DNA of 64,000 nucleotides from Psychroflexus salis. GTDB lineage: Bacteria; Bacteroidota; Bacteroidia; Flavobacteriales; Flavobacteriaceae. Location of the stretch: the NCBI RefSeq assembly GCF_014640175.1, contig NZ_BMGL01000006.1, positions 1 through 64,000 on the forward strand, given 5' to 3'. A program made the translations under genes and the position numbers. Under the pieces are notes generated by a model that searched no databases, was not told the origin of the DNA, and saw only the letters and a program-made list of their open reading frames with translations. Below are positions 9,153 to 17,881 of this stretch, in pieces (position 1 is the first letter of the stretch; each line of letters opens with the position of its first letter).

Positions 9153-10112
9153 TTAGTTTTTTATGCATCTAACAGAAGCTCCACCAGCTTGTGTGTGACT
9201 GGTTACTTGTGCAGAATTTTGGTTAATTCCCATATCAAAAGCGTTTGTATTGTTGCTCTCTGAAGACCAATAATAGCCAAACAAAGCTTCAGATGCAACC
9301 ACAGCGTTAGTATGACCACGATAACCTGGCATAGTTAACTTTAAAACACTTTGCAATGCTCCATCTGCATTTTGAGAATTCCAAGAATTAATTTCTTCAG
9401 CAAATTCATCTGGCGTAGGCAACCTAAAACCACATGGACATGGATTATTAGGCGAATCGATATGCTGCCATACTTGATCATTTCCAGACGTATTCCAAAC
9501 TAGCATTCCCATAATAAAATCTCCGTGTTCTGGCTGTATTACTTGAGCTTGTTGGTCAGTTGTATTTGCATCTCTTTTTTGATGTCCATCAGCTCTTCTT
9601 CCCCATTGATACAAATCGCCATAGGCGCGATTATCGTTCCTTGAAACCGCACTTCGCTCAGCTCCTAAATTTCGATCCATCCATGTTCTTCCGGTTATTG
9701 GATTGGTCACTTCAATTACTTCTGTTAACTGGTCCATTCCAACGGAATCAGTTTCAAATACAAGACTATTTCCTTCGATTGCTCTATTGTTTAAATTGGC
9801 GAAAATCTTGGCTTGATAGGTGGTTTCCATGCTTAAATTGCAAAGTGAATTAATTTCGTCTGCAGCTACATCAAACCAGATTTCTTCTCCTTCTACAGTA
9901 GACAACTTTAATTGAAAAATTGCATCGTTGTTTGCCGATTCTATTTTGGCAAACGCTCTTGTTTGGCTAATGGAATATATTTCTGTTAATTGAAACTCAA
10001 TAGCAGGTTCATTATTTAATGCATCATCATCAGAATTGCAGGAAATGAAAATTAAACAGCAAATAGATACAACAAAACTGTGTATTATAAATTTTAATTT
10101 AGGTTTAAGCAA
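9153..10112 (-). CDS. FISUMP-domain lipoprotein, probably surface exposed
   Basis: A 319-residue lipoprotein. The signal peptide ends in the lipobox FISC with Cys25 as the acylation site, followed immediately by NSDDD, resembling the acidic Ser/Asp export signal that sends flavobacterial lipoproteins to the cell surface. Residues about 30-125 form a beta-rich N-terminal region. Residues about 138-319 are a Fibrobacter succinogenes major paralogous (FISUMP) domain, seen from TGRTWMDRNLG, the LYQWGR block, CGFRLPTPDEF and the terminal GGASVRCIKN. FISUMP proteins are abundant in Bacteroidota and have no assigned molecular function; a role in surface structures is inferred. Stop codon abuts that of oxyR. 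Confidence 0.85.
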   Translation of the reverse strand: MLKPKLKFIIHSFVVSICCLIFISCNSDDDALNNEPAIEFQLTEIYSISQTRAFAKIESANNDAIFQLKLSTVEGEEIWFDVAADEINSLCNLSMETTYQAKIFANLNNRAIEGNSLVFETDSVGMDQLTEVIEVTNPITGRTWMDRNLGAERSAVSRNDNRAYGDLYQWGRRADGHQKRDANTTDQQAQVIQPEHGDFIMGMLVWNTSGNDQVWQHIDSPNNPCPCGFRLPTPDEFAEEINSWNSQNADGALQSVLKLTMPGYRGHTNAVVASEALFGYYWSSESNNTNAFDMGINQNSAQVTSHTQAGGASVRCIKN

Positions 10113-10144
10113 AGCAATTGTTTTTTATGAACTGCTAATTTACA

Positions 10145-10921
10145 TTAAAAATTTTGAGTAAAGTGAACATCATATAACTGCAAGCCAGAAGCCGGTGCTA
10201 TATATTCTAATTTTATTTTTTTACTACCATCTAAGCTTTGCTTTACAAAATTTAAATCGATTTTCCCTTTTCCTAAATTAATTAGTACTCCCATCATTAA
10301 TCGTATTTGATTTCTTTTAAAACCTGAAGATTTTACGCGCAATACATAGGATTTTTCAGGAAAAAAATTTGCTGTATAGATCGTATTTGGTTCAATTCTA
10401 CAATACGTAATATTTCCCAAAGTTTGAGTCGTGGGTTTGGGTCGAAAAGCATAGGAATAAAAATCGTGTTCACCTTCAAATAATCGGGCGGCTTCTTGCA
10501 TTAATTCCAAATTTAAATCATCTTGAATTAAGGTTATGAATGGCGCACAGAATGGATGAATTTTTTCTGGGAAAGTAAAAAAATAAAGGTACTCTTTTTG
10601 TTTAGGATGTTGAATTATGTTGAATTTTTCGTCTATTTTTTTAATTGAAACGGCTCTTATGTCGCTTGGCAAATTATAATTAAATAATTCAAAAAAATCT
10701 TGAGGTAAATCAGCTTCATACACAAACAACTCTACGTAAGTTTTATGTACAGAAACCATGGCGTCTGTTCGCCCAGCTGCAATAACTTTGGTCCTGATGT
10801 TTGGTAATACAAAACCTAAAGTTTTTTGAATTTGGTTTTCTACTGTTTTTACTTTGGGTTGTTTTTGCCATCCATGATAGCGAAAGCCAAGGTATTGTAA
10901 TTCGATTAAATAATAATTCAT
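10145..10921 (-). CDS. truA: tRNA pseudouridine(38-40) synthase TruA
   Basis: Makes pseudouridine at positions 38-40 of the tRNA anticodon arm. The start at 10921 is chosen because MNYYLIELQYLG followed by FRYHGWQ matches TruA N termini; an ATG four codons earlier at 10933 is also possible. The catalytic aspartate lies in AAGRTDAMVSVH, the TruA version of the GRTD motif. The C-terminal SSGFKRNQIRLMMG block is the usual second conserved motif. The product is 258 residues, typical of the family. The gene is divergent from a small membrane-protein gene. Confidence 0.92.
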   Translation of the reverse strand: MNYYLIELQYLGFRYHGWQKQPKVKTVENQIQKTLGFVLPNIRTKVIAAGRTDAMVSVHKTYVELFVYEADLPQDFFELFNYNLPSDIRAVSIKKIDEKFNIIQHPKQKEYLYFFTFPEKIHPFCAPFITLIQDDLNLELMQEAARLFEGEHDFYSYAFRPKPTTQTLGNITYCRIEPNTIYTANFFPEKSYVLRVKSSGFKRNQIRLMMGVLINLGKGKIDLNFVKQSLDGSKKIKLEYIAPASGLQLYDVHFTQNF

Positions 10922-11045
10922 TAAGCGTTTCATAACCTAAACATTTAAGATGCAAGCTACGTTTTTTACAAAAAATGATCCTACTAAAATTTGGCTAAAT
11001 TTTAAAGATAAGTTGGACTTAAGCAATGTAATTTTGACCAAAAAA

Positions 11046-11435
11046 ATGAAACTTACTTTACAAATTGCAGCTATCTATAATTTACTTTGGGGAGCTTGGG
11101 TAGTTTTGTTCCCAACTCATTTTTTTGAATTAGTAGGTATGGAAATCCCAAACCAATTACTTATTTGGCAAGGCATGGGGATGGTAATTGGCGTCTACGG
11201 CTTAGGATATTGGTGGGCTTCTTATTCACCTTTACAACATTGGCCCATAGTTGCCGTTGGGTTTTTAGGGAAAATATTTGGACCCATAGGTTTTGTAATG
11301 AATTACGTACAAGATTTAGTTCCTTTTGAGTTTTTTTATACCTTAATAACTAACGATTTTATCTGGTGGATTCCTTTTGGTTACATTTTATGGAAAGTGC
11401 ATACTGAATACCACTGGAAATTAAAGCATGATTAA
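11046..11435 (+). CDS. Small four-helix membrane protein
   Basis: I do not recognise a characterised family. The preferred start at 11046 gives 129 residues beginning MKLTLQIAAIYNLLWG; the frame extends upstream to 10950 but the added 32 residues are polar and unlike a membrane-protein start. About four hydrophobic segments are rich in Trp, Tyr and Gly and have short polar loops; the C terminus is basic and ends KHD. An exact TAATTTTG (-7 box type) sits at 11029-11036, so close to the ATG that it would give an almost leaderless mRNA. It is followed after 28 bp by another small membrane protein and the two probably form an operon. Confidence 0.65.
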   Translation: MKLTLQIAAIYNLLWGAWVVLFPTHFFELVGMEIPNQLLIWQGMGMVIGVYGLGYWWASYSPLQHWPIVAVGFLGKIFGPIGFVMNYVQDLVPFEFFYTLITNDFIWWIPFGYILWKVHTEYHWKLKHD

Positions 11436-11462
11436 TTTTAATATCGAAGAAAAAAGCTTCAA

Positions 11463-11894
11463 ATGGATTTGAAAATTTATTTAAACATAATCGATTTTGG
11501 ATTAGTAGTTCTTATTTTTTTAGTTCAATTATGCATTTATCCTGCTTTTAAATACTTCAATAAGGAAGGTTTAAAAATTTGGCATCGCATTTACACACCT
11601 AATATAACTTACGTAGTTTTACCCCTAATGCTAAGTCAACTAAGTTTATCTGGGTATTTAGCTTTTTTTGAAGCTTCCCTTTTAAATGCTGTTCATTTCG
11701 GTTTAGTTGGATTAACATGGATTAGCACTTTTGTTTATTTTGTTCCGCTACATCAAAAAATAAATGCAGAAAAATATAATGCTACGTATTTGCATAACAT
11801 TGAAAAAGCAAACTGGCTTCGGTTGGTTTTATGGACATTAATTTTTATAATTGGCTTGTTAAACACTAATCTTTTTCATCATTTAGTTATCTAA
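11463..11894 (+). CDS. Small four-helix membrane protein
   Basis: A 143-residue protein with about four transmembrane segments (roughly residues 9-29, 47-70, 75-97 and 119-137). It contains a YNATYLHNIEKANWLR segment before the last helix, and the second half resembles small integral membrane proteins of the DUF1772 type, but this similarity is weak. There is no signal peptide and no catalytic motif. It lies 28 bp downstream of another small membrane protein and upstream of rpoD by about 150 bp. Function unknown. Confidence 0.7.
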   Translation: MDLKIYLNIIDFGLVVLIFLVQLCIYPAFKYFNKEGLKIWHRIYTPNITYVVLPLMLSQLSLSGYLAFFEASLLNAVHFGLVGLTWISTFVYFVPLHQKINAEKYNATYLHNIEKANWLRLVLWTLIFIIGLLNTNLFHHLVI

Positions 11895-12046
11895 TATAAA
11901 CTGCATATAAGATTACTAGTCAAATGATTACAAATTTTACTTAGTATGAAACCAATAACACTATAAGAAAATATGATGCTAAAATTTGGAATATTGATAT
12001 ATTTTATGTATAATGTCAAACTGTAGTAGAACTATATAAAAAATTT

Positions 12047-12913
12047 ATGAGACAGCTAAAAATTACCAAGCAGGTTACCAATAGAGAATCTAAGTCTTTA
12101 GACAAATATTTACAAGATATTAGTAAAGTAGATTTAATCACCGCCGAAGAAGAAGTAGAATTGGCGCAGCGAATTAGAGAAGGTGATCAAGTTGCTTTAG
12201 AAAAGTTAACCAATGCTAATTTACGATTTGTTGTTTCTGTTGCAAAGCAATACCAAAACCAAGGTCTAAAATTACCCGATTTAATAAACGAAGGAAATGT
12301 AGGTTTAGTAAAAGCAGCTAAGCGCTTTGATGAAACTCGCGGTTTTAAATTTATTTCGTACGCAGTATGGTGGATTAGACAATCTATTTTACAAGCACTT
12401 GCAGAACAATCGCGTGTAGTACGTTTACCACTTAATAAAATTGGCGTTATCAACAAAATTAACAAGATGTATTCGCATCTTGAGCAAGTTAATGAACGAC
12501 CACCTTCTGCTTCCGAAATTGCAAAGGAATTAGAAATGAGTGAGTCGCAAGTAAAAGTGGCTTTAAAAAATTCAGGAAGACATTTATCTATGGATGCACC
12601 TTTTAAAGAAGGTGAAAACGATTCGAATTTATACGATGTTTTAAGTTCAGCAGAATCACCAAATCCAGACGACAAGCTAATGCAAGATTCGTTGAGCATC
12701 GAAATTAACCGTGCTTTAGATACACTCTCGCAACGTGAAGCCGATGTTATTCGTTTAAATTATGGAATTGGCAATCAGCCAGCCATGACACTCCAAGAAA
12801 TTGGAGATACTTTTGATTTAAGCAGAGAACGTGTCCGCCAAATTAGAGAAAAAGGAATTAGACGCTTAAAGCATCAGTCTAAAAATAAAATGTTAAAAAA
12901 ATATCTCGGATAG
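12047..12913 (+). CDS. rpoD: Primary RNA polymerase sigma factor (sigma-70/RpoD)
   Basis: A 288-residue housekeeping sigma factor of the short Bacteroidota type. It lacks region 1.1 and the non-conserved insert of E. coli RpoD. Region 1.2 is at the N terminus ([12 protein letters not shown]), region 2 contains [17 protein letters not shown] and the -7/-10 recognition helix [13 protein letters not shown], region 3 follows, and region 4.2 has the helix-turn-helix [22 protein letters not shown]. This factor recognises the TAnnTTTG promoters marked elsewhere in the window. Transcription ends at a strong hairpin 20 bp after the stop. Confidence 0.96.
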   Translation: MRQLKITKQVTNRESKSLDKYLQDISKVDLITAEEEVELAQRIREGDQVALEKLTNANLRFVVSVAKQYQNQGLKLPDLINEGNVGLVKAAKRFDETRGFKFISYAVWWIRQSILQALAEQSRVVRLPLNKIGVINKINKMYSHLEQVNERPPSASEIAKELEMSESQVKVALKNSGRHLSMDAPFKEGENDSNLYDVLSSAESPNPDDKLMQDSLSIEINRALDTLSQREADVIRLNYGIGNQPAMTLQEIGDTFDLSRERVRQIREKGIRRLKHQSKNKMLKKYLG

Positions 12914-12933
12914 ATTTTTGATTTGTTCCGATG

Positions 12934-12970
12934 AAAAAGCCTTTTGTTATTTAAACAAAAGGCTTTTTTG
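12934..12970 (+). terminator. Rho-independent terminator after rpoD
   Basis: A perfect 15-bp stem (12934-12948 with 12954-12968), loop ATTTA, ends in a T run. It can also serve the convergent dehydrogenase gene. Confidence 0.9.
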
Positions 12971-12993
12971 TGGAATCTTAGTAAGCAAAAAAC

Positions 12994-13719
12994 TTATTTT
13001 AAGTCTGGTCGAGTCGGTCTTACTTCAACTTTACTCGGTAAAGTTCTTGGGTTAATTTTAAACAAATCTACTACCAATTCGCCAATATCTTCGGGTTGAA
13101 TCTTCCATGCATCCGTCTCATCGGGTGTATTTCCATTAAAATGTGAAGCTACCGAACCAGGCATAATCGTCGAAACTTTAATTCCGTGTTCGCGTAAATC
13201 TAACATTACTGCCTGCGTAAATCCAGTGACACCAAACTTACTGGCGTTATAGGCCGAGCCTTTAGCAAAAAAGTTAGTTCCGGCTAAACTCGAAATCGTA
13301 ATAAAATAACCTTGCGTCTTTTTTAAAGCTTCAACTGAAGATTTTATAGAATAGAAAACGCCTGTTAAATTTGTATCAATTACTTCATTCCATTGTTTAT
13401 CGGTTAAGTCAATTATATTTTCATAATGTCCTAAACCTGCGTTGGCAATCATATAATTTAGTTTTCCGAATGTGTCTACACATTTTTTAACCGCTATTAC
13501 TTGATCGGCTAAATTGCGAACATCTGCTTCAGCTCCTATAGCCTTTGCTGAAGTTGTTGAAGCTTCATTTAAAGATTTTGCAGCTTCATCTGCACTGCTT
13601 TGTGTTCGGCTAGTTATCAATACATTTACTCCTTGATTTAATAATTCTAAAGCAATTCCGTAACCAATTCCTTTGCTTCCACCAGTTACTATGGCTGCAT
13701 TTCCATTTAATTCTTGCAT
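12994..13719 (-). CDS. Short-chain dehydrogenase/reductase (FabG-like)
   Basis: A 241-residue classical SDR oxidoreductase using NAD(P). The cofactor loop TGGSKGIG is at residues 12-19, ANAG replaces the common NNAG, the catalytic serine is in ISSLAG, and the catalytic Tyr/Lys pair is in YNASK. It resembles 3-oxoacyl-ACP reductases, but no fatty-acid genes adjoin it and the substrate is unknown. It converges with rpoD across the shared terminator. Confidence 0.88.
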   Translation of the reverse strand: MQELNGNAAIVTGGSKGIGYGIALELLNQGVNVLITSRTQSSADEAAKSLNEASTTSAKAIGAEADVRNLADQVIAVKKCVDTFGKLNYMIANAGLGHYENIIDLTDKQWNEVIDTNLTGVFYSIKSSVEALKKTQGYFITISSLAGTNFFAKGSAYNASKFGVTGFTQAVMLDLREHGIKVSTIMPGSVASHFNGNTPDETDAWKIQPEDIGELVVDLFKINPRTLPSKVEVRPTRPDLK

Positions 13720-14039
13720 AATTTAATTTTTGAATAAATGTACTGCTCAAACAAGAAATGAAACAGCGTTTAAAAAAGATTTAACCTTCAAATGGCTTAA
13801 CTAAACTTATTGACTAATAAAAAGCAAAATCTAAGGCCTAAAGGTTTTAAAAACTGTTGGGGCTAATAGTGTGAAATTTTAAAATTCAATAGTTCATTAG
13901 GCATTAATAAATTTTAAGGCTTTTAATGGATAATTATGAATTTGAATAGCAACATCTTAATCAGTAAAGATTGAATAGGAAATTCATAAAAAAATTTGTA
14001 TACTAGAGTTGTTTGATGAGATAATTAAAGATACGAAAT
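13720..14039. other. Divergent intergenic region without a gene
   Basis: A 320-bp AT-rich region between a leftward SDR gene and a rightward GH3-like gene. It must contain promoters for both. I see no RNA gene, no convincing hairpin, no ORF longer than a few codons and no exact TAnnTTTG box close to either start. Confidence 0.6.
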
Positions 14040-15557
14040 ATGACTATAATTGGAAATATTATTAAGGGTGTAATTAACTTAGGAAGTTCAATTTCTTCTA
14101 AGGCAAATCACGTTCAAAATCAAAAAGAAAGTTTGCGATTTTTACTTGAAAAAGCAAAAGAGACTGAGTTCGGAAAGCATTATCAATTTAGCAAAATTCT
14201 TCAAAAAAACTCTACTTATCATCATTTCAAAAAACGTATTCCTTATTTTAGTTACAACAAAATGCATACTGAATGGTGGCATAAACTTCACGAAGGAAAA
14301 GAAAATATTACTTGGCCAGGCAAACCAGAATATTTTGCATTAAGTTCGGGAACAACAGGAAAAACCAGTAAACGCATTCCTGTTACTGAAGCTATGGTAG
14401 AAGCCATTCGCAATGCAGGTATTAAGCAAATTTTAGCCATGAAAAACTTCAACTTACCAGCAGATTTTTTTGAAAAAGAAATTATGATGTTGGGAAGCTC
14501 GACTCACCTAGAACAAAACAATAATTATTTAGAAGGCGAAATTAGTGGAATTAGCGCAAGTAGAATTCCATTTTGGTTTCGTGGATTTTATAAACCTGGC
14601 GAAGAAATTGCCAAAATAGATAATTGGGATGAGCGCGTTCAAAAAATAGCTGAAAATGCAAAATCCTGGGATATTGGCGCTTTAAGCGGAATTCCTTCGT
14701 GGATGGAATTAATGATGCAAAAAGTAATCGATTACCATAATGTAAAACACATTCACGAAATTTGGCCAAATTTAAAAGTATATACTACTGGTGGTGTAGC
14801 TTTTAGTCCATATGAAAAAAGCTTTAAAAGATTAACGGGAAAACACGTTGAAGTAGTAGACACATATTTGGCTTCAGAAGGTTTTATTGCCTTACAAACC
14901 AGACCTGAAACCGATAGCATGCAATTGCTTACCGATAATGGAATATTTTTTGAATTTGTCCCATTTCAACCAGAACACATCGAACAAGATGGTTCGCTAA
15001 AAGCTGACGCACCTTGTATTGATATAGAGCATGTTCAATTAAACACCGATTATGTGTTATTAATAAGCACAGTAAGTGGTATTTGGCGTTACAGCATAGG
15101 CGATACTATTCAATTTACGAATATTGAAAAAGCCGAAATTAAAATTACTGGAAGAACAAAATTTTTCTTAAATACAGTTGGCTCCCAACTTTCAGTTCAT
15201 AAAATGGACGATGCCATGCGAAAGCTAGAAAATGTATTTGATATAGAAATTTCAGAATATACCATTTGTGCAAAACGTGCAGAAGATGGCGAATTTTACC
15301 ACTTTTGGTATTTGGGGGTATCGAATACGGAACTAGACAAAACTAAAATTGCTGAAAAATTAGATGAAGTATTAAAAGCAGCAAACAAAAACTATAAAGT
15401 GGCGAGAACCAAAGCGCTGCATGGTGTAAAAGTAAAATTAATTAAACCAAATGTCTTTTATAATTGGAATGCCAGAAACAAAAAGAAAGGCGGACAGGTT
15501 AAAATGGAACGAGTTATGAATGAAGATAAGTTTGCAGAATGGGAAGATTTTGTTTAA
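14040..15557 (+). CDS. GH3-like adenylate-forming enzyme
   Basis: A 505-residue member of the GH3 auxin-responsive family, an adenylate-forming enzyme fold. The ATP-binding loop LSSGTTGKTSKR lies near residues 101-112, and downstream are the family blocks LKVYTTGGVAFSPY and VSGIWRYSIGDT. Plant GH3 enzymes conjugate acyl acids to amino acids; bacterial homologues, frequent in Bacteroidota, lack an established substrate. It is a stand-alone protein of usual length with no neighbouring acyl-carrier or amino-acid pathway gene. It converges with a small metalloprotease-like gene, 7 bp apart. Family assignment is firm; the reaction is inferred only as acyl adenylation. Confidence 0.85.
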   Translation: MTIIGNIIKGVINLGSSISSKANHVQNQKESLRFLLEKAKETEFGKHYQFSKILQKNSTYHHFKKRIPYFSYNKMHTEWWHKLHEGKENITWPGKPEYFALSSGTTGKTSKRIPVTEAMVEAIRNAGIKQILAMKNFNLPADFFEKEIMMLGSSTHLEQNNNYLEGEISGISASRIPFWFRGFYKPGEEIAKIDNWDERVQKIAENAKSWDIGALSGIPSWMELMMQKVIDYHNVKHIHEIWPNLKVYTTGGVAFSPYEKSFKRLTGKHVEVVDTYLASEGFIALQTRPETDSMQLLTDNGIFFEFVPFQPEHIEQDGSLKADAPCIDIEHVQLNTDYVLLISTVSGIWRYSIGDTIQFTNIEKAEIKITGRTKFFLNTVGSQLSVHKMDDAMRKLENVFDIEISEYTICAKRAEDGEFYHFWYLGVSNTELDKTKIAEKLDEVLKAANKNYKVARTKALHGVKVKLIKPNVFYNWNARNKKKGGQVKMERVMNEDKFAEWEDFV

Positions 15558-15564
15558 AATTAAA

Positions 15565-16206
15565 TTATCGATTTTGAACAATTTGCATAATTTCTTCGGG
15601 AGATAAATAATATTTTTGAATGCGTCTTTTGTAATCTTGTTTAACATCAGCGTGATTCAAAATAAAATTTTTGGTCTTTAAAATGTAATCTTCCATTCCT
15701 TGAATTACAGCGTAAGTATCAGCTACACGTTCAGCTTCAACAATATGTTTATCGAATAATAAATATTTTATACCAAACCAGATTAAATTTAGTTTTCCTC
15801 GATGCTGGTAATCCATTACATGACCCAATTCATGCCCTAACCATCCAATTAAAACATCAGAAGGAATATTTTTTGTAGAAAATTCTTGATCTGATATTTT
15901 AAACTTTTTACTGATTAAAATAAAGTAAGAACGATTTTCTCTTGATTTTAAAAGACTCCAAAAACTCGGCTGAGCTTGCATTGTAGACTTTTTAATATCT
16001 TTTTTGAATTTAAATGTAATTGCTACGTTTTTAAGTTGTGGGTAATAACTTAAAGCCGTTTCTACTTCGCTTGATATTAAACTTGGATAAATATACTTTT
16101 GTGCCATAATAGTGATACTGAAATTAAATAGAAAATAAAATAGAATCCATTTTATAGGAAGCTTCAACAAATTAAATTGAATATGCTTAAACAACTTAGA
16201 AACCAT
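15565..16206 (-). CDS. Secreted HELGH metalloprotease-like protein
   Basis: A 213-residue protein with an N-terminal basic then hydrophobic signal sequence ending near MAQ (residue 35). The central zinc motif is HELGH at 125-129 (HExxH), and the segment EAERVADTYAV about 30 residues later supplies a candidate third ligand Glu (157 or 159), as in gluzincin-type peptidases. The protein lacks the larger domains of known M48 or M1 enzymes. A small exported zinc peptidase is the best guess. It is the last gene of a possible leftward group with the YCII-like gene, 72 bp upstream. Confidence 0.7.
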   Translation of the reverse strand: MVSKLFKHIQFNLLKLPIKWILFYFLFNFSITIMAQKYIYPSLISSEVETALSYYPQLKNVAITFKFKKDIKKSTMQAQPSFWSLLKSRENRSYFILISKKFKISDQEFSTKNIPSDVLIGWLGHELGHVMDYQHRGKLNLIWFGIKYLLFDKHIVEAERVADTYAVIQGMEDYILKTKNFILNHADVKQDYKRRIQKYYLSPEEIMQIVQNR

Positions 16207-16278
16207 ATTTCAATGTAAAGTTTTGTAAACCATAATCCATTCAATTTATAAAACATTAAGAAAAAACGGCAGGTATTT

Positions 16279-16740
16279 TCAAGGCTTTTCTTTCCAAATT
16301 AAATCATGCGCTTTTAAATAATTAGGTAAAGTAGCAGAACCATAATAAGGAAAATATTGAGCTGATAAATAATTCTGTTGAATAGCAGCATCGTTTTTTA
16401 ATAAGGATTTTGCTTCATCTAAATTGGTTGTACTTAAAATAAAAATCCCCCGTAAATCTGAATCATTTTCACCCACAGGACCAGCCACTACCAATTTTTC
16501 GTTTTCAACTAACCTATTTATATTTTTCATGTTCGAAGCAAAAGCTAAACTCCTGGTTTCAGTAGTATCTGTATTTTTGCCCGAATGTAATAATACCAAG
16601 GTATACATCTTCATTCCGTATGCATCTGCATCAAGCTCTTTGGCTAATTCTGAATTGTAATTTGGATTTGTTTTTTGTGCTGTTAATTGTATAGCAAAAA
16701 GAACTACCAAGGTAAAAACATAAACTTTTAAACTATTCAT
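16279..16740 (-). CDS. Exported YCII-like domain protein
   Basis: A 153-residue protein with a signal peptide (residues 1-22, ending LTAQ). The rest resembles the YCII-related alpha/beta fold: YTLVLLHSG, then a helix with HxxN-like NMKNINRLVENEKLVVAGPVGE, followed by LRGIFILSTTNLDEAKSLL. YCII domains are small ligand-binding or enzyme-like folds with no settled role. Its start overlaps the end of the DUF1801 gene by 8 bp, so the two are very probably co-transcribed and translationally coupled. Confidence 0.75.
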   Translation of the reverse strand: MNSLKVYVFTLVVLFAIQLTAQKTNPNYNSELAKELDADAYGMKMYTLVLLHSGKNTDTTETRSLAFASNMKNINRLVENEKLVVAGPVGENDSDLRGIFILSTTNLDEAKSLLKNDAAIQQNYLSAQYFPYYGSATLPNYLKAHDLIWKEKP

Positions 16741-17152
16741 CGGTATACGTTTCGTTTAAAAATTGAATGCTATTTAGACAAATTTCTTTTAAAACAGAAA
16801 GTTCGATATCTTCTAAATATTTGATGTTTATACAAGATTTTCCCATTTTAAATTTACCTAATTTTTCTAGCAATTTTTTGTTTTCAGGTGTGTTGTGGTA
16901 GACATAAAGCGAAGTATAAGCTTTTCTGGGCGAATAGCCTAATTGAAACCAATCGCCTTCTCTACCACTTTTGTATTTATAATGATAATCGCCATATCCA
17001 ATAATCACAGAACCCCAAAGTGTAGGTTCTTTTGAAGATACTTTTTTAAAAAAATGATTTAATTTAATACAATCTTGCTTTTGAGTATCGTTTTCTATTT
17101 GATTTAAAAAATCAGAAACAGATGCTTTTGTTGGTTGGGTTTTATTACTCAT
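16733..17152 (-). CDS. DUF1801 domain protein
   Basis: A 139-residue cytoplasmic protein of the DUF1801 family, recognised by the WGSVIIGYGDYHY block at about residues 46-58, the WFQLGYSPRKAYTSLYV block and the late GKSCINIKYLEDI motif. Proteins of this family share a fold with iron-chaperone-like YdhG proteins, but no function is demonstrated. It overlaps the following YCII-like gene by 8 bp. Confidence 0.82.
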   Translation of the reverse strand: MSNKTQPTKASVSDFLNQIENDTQKQDCIKLNHFFKKVSSKEPTLWGSVIIGYGDYHYKYKSGREGDWFQLGYSPRKAYTSLYVYHNTPENKKLLEKLGKFKMGKSCINIKYLEDIELSVLKEICLNSIQFLNETYTDE

Positions 17153-17290
17153 TGTATGTTTTAATTTATGTAGACGAACTTATTAAATTTAACCGATAAG
17201 TTGGATTTATAATTCTAACTTAACTTATTGTTCTTTTTTCTATTCCTTTGTTCTTTGTTTCAAGTTTTACATTTAACTAGAGTACCAAAA

Positions 17291-17782
17291 CTAGCGTTTT
17301 CCAAAATCAATAACAGCTAAATTCTCAATTTTAGTTTGATTAATTTCAAATTGAAGCATAGTTCGTTTCTGGTGAAAACCATGAATACCAACAGCACCAG
17401 GGTTCATATGCAATAAACCTAATTCTTTATCATTCATAACTTTCAAGATATGTGAATGTCCGCTAATAAATAATTTTGGTGGATGGTGATAAATTTGCTT
17501 TTTAACTTTGGGTGAATATCGTTTAGGATAGCCGCCAATATGAGTAATCCACACATCAACACCTTCAACTACAAAACGTTGATTTTCGGGAAATTCATTT
17601 CGAATAGCATAACTATCAATATTACCATAAACAGCTCGTAAAGGTTTCCGTTCGCGAATAGCATCAGTAACGCTTAAATCGCCAATGTCTCCTGCATGCC
17701 AAACTTCATCGGCTTTTTCAACATATTTCAATATGTTATCATCTATATGCGAATGTGTATCGCTAAGCAATAATATTTTCAT
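17291..17782 (-). CDS. Metallophosphoesterase, YfcE/MJ0936 family
   Basis: A 163-residue binuclear metal phosphodiesterase. The metal ligands are visible in order: DTHSH (Asp8, His10), GDIGD (Asp32), GNID (Asn54), then HIGG and GHSHIL (His-x-His). Members hydrolyse phosphodiesters such as bis-p-nitrophenyl phosphate in vitro; the natural substrate is usually unknown. Length is typical and all ligands are retained, so the enzyme should be active. Confidence 0.88.
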   Translation of the reverse strand: MKILLLSDTHSHIDDNILKYVEKADEVWHAGDIGDLSVTDAIRERKPLRAVYGNIDSYAIRNEFPENQRFVVEGVDVWITHIGGYPKRYSPKVKKQIYHHPPKLFISGHSHILKVMNDKELGLLHMNPGAVGIHGFHQKRTMLQFEINQTKIENLAVIDFGKR

Positions 17783-17881
17783 TCTTATATTTTCAACAAA
17801 AATAAGTAAACAGGTTAAGCTATATTATAATGTCAATAGTATATCTAGCTTTAAATTTAGATATTTGCGCAAAAATAGTTT

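Noticed and set aside
12187-12699. 170-codon minus-strand ORF opposite rpoD
   Set aside because: Antisense shadow of a conserved gene, with no recognisable protein features.
13720-14039. Possible small RNA in the SDR-GH3 intergenic region
   Set aside because: No promoter-terminator pair or stable hairpin could be seen.
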